A stretch of DNA of 64,000 nt from Lagopus muta. Its lineage: Eukaryota; Chordata; Aves; Galliformes; Phasianidae. Numbering within the stretch: the first letter of the stretch is position 1; each line of letters opens with the position of its first letter. Position numbers and translations under genes: made by a program. The notes beneath the pieces are model-generated. The model was not told the origin of the DNA. It saw only the letters and a list, made by a program, of their open reading frames with translations, and searched no databases. Location of the stretch: NCBI RefSeq assembly GCF_023343835.1, contig NC_064437.1, positions 13,977,001 through 14,041,000 of the forward strand, read 5' to 3'. This document shows positions 1-11,700 of the stretch, one piece after another.

Positions 1-640
1 GTATGCACTGGCAAACAGCCCACTGCCCTGCTCCCTGGCCAAGCACCAGGAAGGTGCCTTGCCTCTGCCATACCCGGCCATAACCAACTACTCCTGCTTC
101 CACACCAAGCAATGCATCCTCTCCAAATGGGTTCAGCAGGCAGAAAGTTTGTATTCCTCCATATGTATTCCTCTTGTCACGTATTTGAGAAAATTTGTAC
201 CAGAATTCTGGGACATTCCCCTACAAAATCTGGATGTGGAGTGTTTTATCTCAAACTCTTGCTGTAAGGCAAATAACTACACTCCAATAGTGCAGTTAAC
301 TGTTGTTATTTTTATTTATTTTAATGTGTACTTACGCTTCCCATTTTACTACATGCTTACATTTTGTAGCAGGCCCCAATTTGAGTAACACAATCCAAGT
401 CTCTGTATCTTTTTCTTACTTACAACCAAAGCTGGGCTGTTGAATTTAATTGCTTTCATTGAAAATGGCACCTTGGAAGGCTCAGTGTGAAATTTAATTC
501 ATCTAGGTTTGTCTATATGTTCAGGAAAGAAGAAATAAGATTTTCACATCGTTCTGGTGTGCCATTTTTCAGGCTTAACAGAAGTGAATCAACTTGCCTC
601 GTTAACATCAGCAAGAAAAAACTTTTCCCGAGCAGCAGAG
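1..640. other. Upstream flank, no gene recognised
   Basis: No coding exon, RNA gene or clear repeat could be recognised on either strand. By synteny this is where part of ODF2L (minus strand) might lie, but I see no ODF2L-like reading here. Confidence 0.3.
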
Positions 641-1270
641 CCACGTGCAGGAGCGGTGCGGTGACACAGCGGTGGCGGCGGCGGTAACGGCATTCTGCCG
701 GCGCTGCAGGGCGCTCCGTGCGGCTCAGCAGCCGTCGCTACCTGCGGGGTTACCCCAGGACGCAGCTGGATCCCACTGCAAAACACAGTGTACCGAGGAG
801 AACGCAGTCCCATCAGAGATACAACACAACGCAAGCGAACTTTTGCGCAGGTATTCATGCCGCGTAAGGCTGTTGCTCACTAACCGCTTAAGCGGCGATG
901 AATTCACAGTGCGCACAACGATCACCCCGAGCAGCAGCAAGCGGAACGCAGCAGGAGGAAAAGGCGAAGCTCGCGGCCGCAGTTCCACTCCCGCACGCCA
1001 CACACAGCTGCAGGGCCCCGCTCCCCGCACCGTTACCCCACAAGGCCCCCGCACGCCCGGCCCGCTCTCTCTCCCGCTCCCGTTCCGCCGACCCCGCCGA
1101 TCCTCAGTGGGAGCGGCCCTCACCGCCGCCGCGGATCGCTGCAGCCGTTGCCGCGGCAACCGGGCGTCAGCAGCCGCTGCTCCGCTGCTCCTCGCGCATG
1201 TTGGAGCGCGCAGCGCCTCGCGCCCCCGGGAGGCGGCTGTCACTGCACGGACACGGCGCCCGGGGAGCCC
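640..1270. promoter_or_regulatory. CpG island, possible divergent ODF2L promoter
   Basis: A sharp GC- and CpG-rich block sits between AT-rich flanks. Long frames occur in several registers on both strands, as is typical of CpG islands without coding meaning. In other vertebrates ODF2L sits next to CLCA2 in divergent orientation and begins with untranslated sequence, so this may be its promoter and first exon on the minus strand. Assignment to ODF2L is inference. Confidence 0.5.
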
Positions 1271-1299
1271 TGGAGATCAGCGTGCTTGCTGATCCTGCT

Positions 1300-3560
1300 T
1301 GCTTTCTTTCTGCTTGTTTCCATTAAAGTACGTTTTTCTGAGGTTGTCGTTATTTATTTAAATGGACTTCTCCGAATCTTTCTTGTTGCACAAAGGGGAA
1401 AATCATGCTCCCAGCCTTTCTGCTCCTTGTGTAAATCTGTATTGTTCGTACAAGATTAAGAGATGTAAACTGAGGTGCAGCACCCGGAGAGCACGCAGGT
1501 AACTGCCTCCTACAGGTGTGACATTTCAGTCGTCTCCCACGGAAACGCCTTTTCAGAGCCCTCCACACAGCCCCGTGCTCCTCAGGGAGCCCCTGTTACA
1601 GCAGGAGCGTTGCTCTGCTCAGAACTGCTGCACACCGGGGGACCCCAAATCCTGCAAGCTGATGTCAGATACCCGTGGCACTCATGTCACCACAGGCTTC
1701 GTCAGTGTTAAATGGCGTTTCTTTGTCATGCGCTGGGCAACCTAGTGGTACAGATTCAGAAAATCAAGCTAGTGTGTTCCGATGCAGGAGTGGCACTCAG
1801 TGCACACATCCACAGCTGTGTTAAGAGGAGCATGGCTGGGGACGGATTGCTTCATTCCTGCCTCCCTCCACAAATGCTCTTCAGAACAAGATGAGGCACA
1901 GATTTCTGAAGAGAAAAGAAAATTCATATACACACAAAAAATCAAAGGTTATATCCCAACCCTTATAATACTACTAAAGATGAAATCACTCCATGATTCA
2001 TTATGGATTAATGGCATGTTTATACCTGTATTGCTGGGAAGATTTTGTCTTTGCGTGTGGAGAAGCCTGCTGCTTTGTTCTTTATAGGAACAAGAGTTTT
2101 AGCACTGAATCAATGATCTCCATCAGAACTTTGCGTTGGCAAAATTTGCCAATGAACTTTGCATTTGTTAGCTATGCTCTTGGTGTCTCATATTCTGCTG
2201 GAACAGATTTTGGAATTTTAACTTCTCAGAAGTTGCTATAAGGTAGATTTATTTTAAAAGCAATACACAATTGCAATTATCTAGAAACAAGCTGATTGCT
2301 TATGTAATAAAAGAAAAAACAACAACAAAACAACGATGGTAAGGGTTAATTAGTATGATAGTCAACACTGCACTCTGTACCTTGTGAACAAAGAGAGAAA
2401 TACAAAACTGTCTTAAGATGGCCCTGTTGTATAATGTTCCTAGTGGGAAATAATTAAAGGAAATATAACAAACAATTCAACTACCACATAACCAAAAGAC
2501 TTAATAAAAGAGGTGCTGGAGAGTGACTTCTTCAACTACTGCAGAAACTGCTGAGTGTTTGTCCCAGCTCATGACTTTATCTGATTTAAAGGTATAATGG
2601 AACTTCTCATTTCTGTGTCAGAAACTTGAGAATCCAAAGCCATTCTTTGTTCTTTGTTTAATTTTGGCAATAGCTACTTACTACAAAAAGACTCTATTTT
2701 CACTTCATCGTGGAACTGGTCTTTTTATAACTGCATATAATATGCTTGCAGTGCTGTGCTGGTGCTCCTGAAGGCAGCTGCTACATTTTTTCATTTTTCA
2801 GAGGAAGAGCCAGCAAGCTTTAAAGATAAATTCAGTTACCTGCTAAGAATTCAATGTGAGGAGAGGACAAGGAAGAGACAAAAAAACAAAACAAAACAAA
2901 ACAAAAAACAAGGTTTATCTAGGAGGTCAAGGGGTTACATTAAGAAAGAAATGTGATTTCAGTTCCTCATTCTTCCTCCTGGATTGATTTTTACACTCCT
3001 GCCCATGGCCAACTTGTTATTTGCAAAGATACATTACAAAATGCATGGAGAAGTCCTGAAACCCAAGGTTCTGTGCTCATATCAGTAAACAGGACTGTAA
3101 CAGTTCCCAAATCTAAAGCTACAGCTCACAGACCAATAAACATATAAAAAGTGGTACTAAAATAACTTTCTCGTCAATTAATTTGCTTAGTCATGTGCTC
3201 TCAGATTCTAACTGAAGGCTTCATTAATACTCTTCGAAATACAAAACAGAACAGTTCTCCTGTGTAATCCTTTCACTGAACCATCAGCAGTTGTGTTGTT
3301 TTTTTTTTCTCTTTTGATTTGCTTCTGCCCTGTCTGTAAAATTGCTCCTTCCCCACACCTCTATGTGCCATAATGTGAAATGCTATCTTTTCTGGGAAAG
3401 GAAGGACTTAATCTTCCTTTCCCTTAGCCAGTCTCGGACACTTACTGCCTTACACAGCAGTATATGCCCGGGAGAGTTGATAACATATCTTCCCACATAA
3501 TAGACCTGGTGGTTTCTTCTGCGGCATGCCAGCTCCTCAGGCAGGTCTGCCCCAAAGTTA
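1300..3560. other. Non-coding flank between the CpG island and the first CR1
   Basis: AT-rich unique-looking DNA. Only short frames are present and none resembles a known protein. It contains a small A-rich stretch with CAAAA units at about 2880-2912. Confidence 0.4.
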
Positions 3561-3562
3561 TA

Positions 3563-3962
3563 CAATCATAGGATTATTTGAGTTGGAATTTTCCCTAAAA
3601 GGTCAGCTAGTCCAACTCCCCTGCAATGAACAGGAGCACCCATAGCTTGATGAGGAGCTCAGAGCCTCCTCCAGCCTAACCTTGAGTGTCTCCAGGAAGG
3701 AGCACCCACCACATCTGGGCAACCTGTGTCAGAGCATCACCACCCTTATTGCAAAAAGCTTCTTCCTTATGTCCAGTCTAAATCTCCCCTCTTTTAGTTA
3801 GAAATCATTTCTCCTTGTTCTGTCACAACAGACTCTGATAGGCTTCTTTCTTACAGTCCCCCTTTAGACACATAAAGGCCACTCTCGGGTCTCCCTGGAA
3901 CCTTCTCTTCTCCAGGCTGAACAGCTCCAGCTCTCAGCCTGACCTCACAGGGGAGCCCTTTC
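3563..3962 (-). mobile_element. CR1 LINE fragment, 3' part, antisense
   Basis: The sequence starts with the reverse complement of the CR1 3' end (atcataggatt, then ggtcagctagtccaactccc). It continues through the typical antisense tail (cttctccaggctgaacag). It is diverged and 5'-truncated. Confidence 0.85.
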
Positions 3963-4534
3963 CTTAGCAGCGGTTGGGGTCATCAGCACTGAGCCAAAAG
4001 AGTTCTGATGCTGTAAGCTCCCACCTAAGGATCTTTGTGTGGAGGACTTCACAGAAAAAGTAGATCATCTTCACCGCTGCTAGAGCAGCAGCAGGTGTTT
4101 CAGTACTGCTTCTGTACCTGAATGGATAGAATAAGGGCAGTAAAAGGCAGCGCTTTCCCCTGAACAACATTTTACATGGAGGCAGGTCTGGGTGTTCTCC
4201 ATTTGCAGACCACTGTTTCAGTGCTAAGCTTGTTTGGCTTCGGCTGAGATTCATTTGGGAACATCTCACCTTAGATGCAGGATATAGCACTGCAGCATCG
4301 CAGGACTGCCTTCACTGCATGCACTGACCTGCCTGGGCCAGATTTTCTAGTCCTCTTTGTTACTGTAAATGAGCCACAGCTCATTTCCATGTGAGTCACT
4401 TCCAGTTCAGTCAGACATTTCAGCTATTTACACGAGACTTTCTAGACCTTCTAAGGAAGCAACAGTAGCTTTCATTTCTCTTTACTAATCAATCCATGAA
4501 TATACGTGCATTCACTTCTCAATTTTGACATTCT

Positions 4535-4945
4535 CCCTGTGCAGTGCATCAGGCTGGAGAGCAGTCCCTGCAGAAAGGGATCTGGGGGTTCTGGCTGACA
4601 TCAGGTTGAATCTGAGCAACAGTGTGTGCTGGCAGCCAAAAGGGCCAACCGTACCCTGGAGTGGATCACGCCCAGCACTGCCAGCAAGCAAGGGGAGGGA
4701 TTGTCTCCCTGTGCATTGCACGATACAGCCTCACCTCCAGCACTGTGTGCAGGTCTGTGTGCCACAAAAAGGACATAAAGATGTCAGAATCCAAATGAGG
4801 GCAAAGGAAGAGCATGTGGCTAAGGTGTGTGAGGAGTGGCTGAAGTCCCTTGGTTTGTTCAGCCCATAAGAGAGGAGGTTGAGGTGTGGCCTCATGGCAG
4901 CCCACAGCTTTCTCATGAGGGGAGCAGAGGGTTGGGCTCCTAGAT
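4535..4945 (+). mobile_element. Old CR1 LINE fragment, sense
   Basis: Degenerate but recognisable CR1 reverse-transcriptase 3' sequence (gaaagggatctgggggttctgg, gagcaacagtgtgtgctggc, ttgttcagccc). Frames are broken, and the true right edge is uncertain. Confidence 0.7.
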
Positions 4946-5264
4946 AAATTCTCTGTTTTATCAATGTGGCCACAAGTAGCCCTGGAAATCCTGCAGCCCT
5001 GGAAGTTCTGCCTTGCATCAGGTGGAGGCAGAGACCCCTCCATACATGTGTGGATTGGGCAGTGGGGCTGGATACAAATGGTGCCTGCTGACAAATGGGA
5101 GATGTCTGGAAGAAGCATTGTGGCCCATCAAAATGAGTGGGAGCTTTGGTGGGTGTTATGTCACCAACGTCAAGCCACTCTCCTGGTGTAACTGTAGGGC
5201 TGTAACAGTAGGGATGCCATCCCCAAGCTGTTCATGCAAAGAATAAACTTCTGCTTAAGCCCTA

Positions 5265-5720
5265 AAAGCCCGCGGATTCTCAGTGTGGGCTGCTGGCGCG
5301 CTTTGGCTCTCCGATTTCAGTGCCAGACCCGCGTCGGGTAGAACGCCGGGAAGGCGCCGGGCACCGACACCCGCCCGGGGGGGTTGCAGGGCAGGCAGGG
5401 GAGGAGGGAGTACGGCAGACGCCCGCCTCGTCCTCCTACGCCCGCAGCTCTTGTGCCGGGGAAGGCGGGCGGCATGAGCGGCAGAGCGGCGGCGGGGGCT
5501 GCGCTGCTGGCCCTGGCGCTGGCGGCGGCAGGGGAGGGGGCGGCGGTGCTGCGGGACGGCGGTTACGATGGGTTGCTGGCCGCCGTGCATCCCCGCGTGC
5601 CGGAGGACGGCCGGCTCGTCGCACGCCTCCAGGTAAGGCGTAAAGCGGCGGGCCCAGGAAGGGGCAGCCCCGGAGGGGGAACCGGGCCCGACGCGTCCTT
5701 CAAGCCGCCGCTAAGCTGCG
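5265..5720 (+). promoter_or_regulatory. CLCA2: CLCA2 CpG island promoter
   Basis: A CpG-dense block covers about 200 bp upstream of the CLCA2 start codon, all of exon 1 and the beginning of intron 1. No TATA box was seen near the expected start site, which fits a CpG-island promoter. This contrasts with the paralogue, which has a TATA box and no CpG island. Confidence 0.75.
5474..5632 (+). CDS. CLCA2: CLCA2 coding exon 1
   Basis: Residues 1-53, ending in phase 0 at CAG|gtaagg. It encodes an Ala/Leu-rich signal peptide followed by the family motif HPRVPEDG. GC content is very high because the exon lies in a CpG island. No earlier in-frame ATG was seen. Confidence 0.93.
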
Positions 5721-8700
5721 CAACAGATGCCTTAGTCGAGATCGATAGCGGAATGAACACACTGCTAATCCCGCCTTTTCATTGCGTGTTTGCCAGGAGA
5801 TGATCACCGAAGCTTCCTCTTATCTGTTCAATGCTACAAAAGGCAGGGTCTATTTCAGAAGCGTGAAGATTCTGATACCTCCGACATGGAAAGAGAAAGG
5901 TTATGAGAAACCAAAACACGAGACCTATGAAAAGGTAAGACTCAACACCAGCTGCAGGAAATGGGGTGCAACTAAAAGTTACTTTGAACATTTATCTGTA
6001 TGCCCAAATGTACGATAACTTTTAAACAGTGATATGAACACCATTCACATGCGAATGCTCTCAAAATCAGACAAAATGATCTGTGAACCACCACTAGTAA
6101 GTACATAAATAATGAGCATCAGTAACAAAACAGTAGTTACAGCCTACAGTAACAGTAGTTGTAGCAGCCTGTTGGTTTTAAATGAGAAACAAGAAAGTGC
6201 TGGACTTTTAGAAGCTCCATGTTAGAACCATCAGAGTCCGTAAACTGATTGCTTTACAGGCTTTTGAATCATTTTAGAAGCCTGATTTGAATATCTTTGA
6301 TCTGATCATTCTTATTTCATTTCTCTACTCATTTCCACATTTATGACAAGTTGGGAATGTTTGCTTGTGAGTTCCAGTGATGACTGGTTGCCTTTTTCAC
6401 CTTTTACATTCTTAACCCATCATCTTTCAAAGACATTACTGAATGGCTTGGGTTGGAAGAGGTCTTAAAGATCATCTAGTAAATTAGGTCATAGTTGTCT
6501 AATTGCACTGTGGCTGACATTTGTGCTGAAGACAGCAGTAATACTTGTCTAGGTGGAGTTTCAGATTCATTAGCAGAGGACTGGCAAGAAAGCCAAGGAA
6601 ATCCAGAACAGCAAAGTCACCTTGTTGCTACGGAAATAGAAAAGGAAACTTAGACTCCATTTATTCAAAACTTTGTGTAGCTGCAATTCAGGAAGTGGGA
6701 CACACATGAATCTGCGTTTTAGCTACTTGCATGATTGCTGGTACTCAATGACCAGCTTCACAAGTATGAGATATTTGCAGCAGACATTCCAATATATTCT
6801 CTCAGTAGGTAATATAGTATATAACATATAACATTTGCAATAAAATAATATATGTATCATATATTAAAATATATATATATTTTTAAAAAAATAAATAAAA
6901 TATATATATATAAAAAATAAACATACGTAGGTTGCTCCAAAAGCAATGGCTCCTATGTATTTCTGTGGAAACTACAACAGCTACTAAGAGCACAACAACA
7001 CTGTTTGACAGAACAAATTCTCAGCTACAAAACACGATTTTTCAACACAGTCACCACCAACATTTTCACCAGTGATGAACAAAAGTTTGTATGCCATGCT
7101 CATAAAAATCTACACCAGTAGAAGTGATCACTGTCACTGTTGTCACTGCTGAAATGCACCACTCACCACCTCACTGTGCTCACACTTACTGTTTGGTCTC
7201 CATAAACATTCAGTAAGTGTCAATGAATGTCAGTGGATTCAATTTTTTTCTGCGTGGAGGAATTCAATAAGACACCTTTGCTTCATCCACACTTCCATAT
7301 CAGACAATATTCTGTCAGACTGCCCCTCTGCTGTCATTTGTCACACAGCAACAAAATGAGATACTGATGGGAGGACTCAGCCCCTGCTGCCATCCCACCA
7401 ACATCCACCTCTGACATTGTGGGCTGACATAACAAACAGGACATGACAAACAGGAGGCATTACTTTCCAAGCAGCCCTCGTATAATATATAATAAATACA
7501 TAATATTATAATATTAACGTATGTTTTAGTTGTGTTCCTTCTTGTCACCTTCTTTCATCGGTAACATTCCTCAGAGGCAGAGTAAAGATAAGAGGGACAT
7601 ACCCAATGTTTGTTTTCCAGTCTGTCTTGAACGGACAGATGCTTACTACCAAACCCTCTGATTTGCAGATACCAATTTACACCTTCTTCTTCCTCTCTCC
7701 TTTGAATGCCTCCTTTTCTTTATATTCTCTATAGTTGGAATTCTGTTTCAGCCTATTGTGTTAAACCTTCCTCCTGTCTGAAGTCATCCCAACTATCAGT
7801 ACTTGCAGCCAGCTCTGCAATCCCACCCAAAAAGAATCTTTCTTTCTAAGTCTGGGAAAAAAAAAGCAAAACCAAAAACCTGCAGAAAAATGTTGACAGT
7901 GATGCTTCTGACTAATTCTTCAAATAACATTCTCAATATGTAGTGAAACCTAACATGAGAGTAAAGTTTCTTGGATTTGAAGTATGGGAAAAAAAGGAAA
8001 AATGTGGCTATCTACAAGAATAGAAGCTGTCCATTCTCATGGCTCTCCATTTTATTACTGTAGTCACAGATTCTAATTATTTTTTATAAGAAATGAATCT
8101 AATATGTAAAGAGCTTTAATAAAGGAATAAGTACACTAGTATGTCACTTCAGGTTTTCATTATGCTGCTGGGAAATCTATCCATAATCTTCTATTCATCT
8201 TGCTGCGGCAGAAGTTAGGAGCTCAGTTAGAGCTGGGTGGTACTACATTGGACAGTTTAAATAAACAACAAAGCATTTCTTCCTTTAATCAAGTTCCTAT
8301 TTGTAATTTTTTGCACTTTTTAATGATTTTAGGCAGATGTCATAGTGGCAGCTCCTTATTGGAGGCATGGCGATGACCCATACACCCTGCAACATGAAGC
8401 TTGTGGAAAAATGGGAAAATACATCCATTTCACACCTAACTTCTTAGCAAATGATTATGTGACAGACATCTATGGCTCACGGGGTAAATTCCCTAAATTG
8501 TTTACTTCTCCAGTTTGCCCTTACTGTGAAACAAAAGATGGAATATTGAAAGCTGATGATAAAATAAACCAATTTTAGTTAACATGAAAGCTAAGATTTC
8601 CAAATGATGTTAGTTAAAGATAGTCAAACTTAGGCACAGAAGTGAATTGCTTGATATTAAAACCGCTTGTGGTATGATGGTGTGATTAAAGTCCCCGGTG

Positions 8701-11700
8701 TAATATCACTGATCAACTGTTGAGGCAGTAATGTAACAGCCAACTCCGGTCACTCTGTGTTTGCACTTCTGTCCTCTCTGCAGGCAGAACCTTTGTACAT
8801 GAGTGGGCCCACCTTCGTTGGGGGGTCTTTGATGAGTATGACAATGACAGACCATTCTATGTCACTGGACAGAATCAGGTTAAAGTTACAAGGTAATTCA
8901 GCATTTGCCCCTTCTACAAACTCTTTCTGGTATGTTTTAGAAAGCTGCCTGGTACTTTTCTATAAGCTCTTGAGCTATCCCAGTTTCTTCTAGCCCTTAT
9001 TTTATCCATCATTAAATATTCTTCTTTCTTTATGAGTAAATTACTATTTTCTGTGCGTTCACTTTTACACTTTTCTGTGGTTGATGGCTTGGCAGAGGTG
9101 ATGAGTGTTACATTTTTCTGGTCTCACACTGGAGACTTCATCACTTCTGGACTCTACTGCTGGAGGGGAAATGGTGCTTGTTCAGAAATCTTCCTTCCCA
9201 TGATCTGCTTAAGCATTTCTCCTTTCTCTGAGCACGCTGCAAATCTGGGGTTTTTCTGCTGAGCTTCTCTTCTTCAATTCGTTTTTTCATCTTCGCTAAA
9301 TCTGCACATCTTCACTTCTACATTCACCATTGCAGTAGTGCCTGACTCATGACCTGCTTTTCCTCACTGTCTATACAACCAAATGGACCTTGAGAAACAA
9401 AGTTTTGTTACAGCACGTTTGACCTGGAACTCACCAAGCCTATGGTACACCAGGAGGTCATTTACAGCAGTTTTTCAGGGTATGGAAGTATTTGGAAGAT
9501 GTGACTTCTGGATGAATAAGATTGCTTTTGCAGTTGTAGACTTTGTATTATTTCTACTTAGTCAAGAGGCTGAAGTGTTGAAAAGGAAAAAAATAATGAT
9601 TCTTCTTTTTGTCACTTTGCAATGGATATTCATATCTTTTTGCAATGTCAACTTCTATGCAGTTGAGCTGCAGAGTACACTGCAAGCATCATTAATGTCA
9701 GCCCTATATTTGGGTAGGTTTTTAAGTGGAAATGTATTCTTTTTTATCCTTAGATGTTCCTCTGATCTTACTGGAATCTATGTCTGTGAAAAAAACTCCT
9801 GCACTGATGGTAGTTGTGTCATTAATAAGCTAACAGGACTTTTTAAGGAAGGATGTGCATTTATTCCTGAGAGGAATCAGACTGCAGTATCTTCAATAAT
9901 GTATATGCAGAGTTTATCATCTGTAAGTACAAACATGTGAGAACAGATTTCTTTCAGTGAAACATACCGTTACAAAAATCTGATATATCCTCCTATGCTA
10001 CATTTGGTTCAACTTTTATGTAAGCAAATCAACTGTAATGTATTACTATGAATGCGGTACGAAGTTAACTGTGAGGTGATGTCTCAACTGTGTGTATACA
10101 AAAATCACCTGCTATGGTTTTCCATCTTAAATTTATTTATTACTCTGTTATTGCTTACTTCTGATTTCTATCTACCTGTTTTGAACACTTTAGGTGGCAG
10201 AATTCTGTAATGAGCATAATCATAACAGAGAAGCACCCAATTTGCAGAATCGAATGTGTGACTACAGAAGCACATGGGAAGTAATTAAAAACTCTACAGA
10301 TTTTGAAAATGATTTTCCATTGACCAGCAGCAGCCTTATTAGTCCTCCCTCTTTCTCACTGCTTCAGAAGAGAGACAGAGTCATCTGTTTAGTTCTTGAT
10401 GTTTCCAAGACTATAGCTGGGGTAAATTCTTCATCAGTATATTTCATTGTATATTGTATTTTTTTTTTTCTTATGTTTTCAGAACTTTATTCATCTAGAA
10501 ATAGTCTCCATGCAGAGACAGAGAAACATGATGTAAGGAATCCAACTCGACAGTGAGAGTGTTTGGGATTTTCTTACATCTTTGAGGCAGAGGAGCCATG
10601 AATGGGGCCAGCACAGCGATGCAGAATACTGGCCAGGTGGCTATCAGTGGCAAGGCTTTGAGTGGAATAAAGGACTTTGTGTGCTGGGTAGCATGAAGTG
10701 TGAGAAAGATTGACGATGAGCCAGAAGGGTAGGGGGGAAGCTGTGAGGAACAAAAAAATTCCAGAAGAGATGGGCCTGAAGGCCTTCTTCACTGAGGAAC
10801 AGTGTTCAACAGTGGGTGGGCTAAATATTGGCTAACTTTAAGGCTTATCTTCAGTGAAACAAACTGAATAGTGTCGCAGGGTTTTGTATTCTAAATTAAC
10901 ATTGGAGCTTGAAAAAGTGAGTATTTTACGTTCCTTCTCTCTGTGATGTTTTCTGCCAACAATTTTTATCTATCAGCTTGTAATTTGCAGCATTCATTGT
11001 TATTTCACATGCTTAACGAAATTCTTCGCTTTTCACTCCTTCTATGTGTAGGGTAACTGGATCATTAGATTGCATCAAGCAGCAGAACTGTATTTACTGC
11101 AAATTGTGGAAGAAAACACTTATGTTGGTATTGTCACATTCAGTGACAAAGGAGAGATCAAAACTCACGTGCACCAGATAGTCAGCGACGAAGCACGGAA
11201 ACAGCTTGCTTCATATCTCCCTACAGCTCCAGGGGGGAAGAGGGCAAATGTTTGTGCAGGCCTGAGGCTGGCGTGTGAGGTGAAGCACCACATACACTGC
11301 TTCTGTTTGCACCTCTTATATAGATGGTTTGTTTCTTCAGTAGTGAGGATATTTGTGTCTAGGCTACATCAAATGCCTTATACTGATTACTGCATGGTTT
11401 CTGAGAAGAACTCTCCTAGTTTTCCTGTGAACCTGCTATTTATCACCTTGTAATAATTAAAAATACAACAGCCAAACTCTTTTTATAAGAACTTATGTGA
11501 TTGTTGCAATACGTTTCATGATATTTGTGTTATAAACCATCATGATATATATTAACTTTACAACTTTAGTAGTTACAAACGTTACGAGTTATGTAAGTTT
11601 TATCTTTACTATTTTTCCATTTTGCTTTGTAAATTATTTCTAAAACTGAAGATGACATACACTGCATTTCTGCTGTCTTTGATTAAGTGGGATTTTGATT

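Noticed and set aside
645-1326. Frames of 142-215 codons on both strands in the first CpG island
   Set aside because: They overlap in several registers, are Arg/Ala/Pro-rich as expected from GC-rich DNA, and show no domain.
5040-5250. Possible p53/p63 response elements upstream of CLCA2
   Set aside because: Several CATG cores occur, but none has two good RRRCWWGYYY half-sites, so I do not claim one.
10480-10850. Frames and possible alternative exon in CLCA2 intron 6
   Set aside because: A T-tract plus cag occurs at about 10450-10482, but the following frame does not match CLCA proteins and would interrupt the VWA domain.
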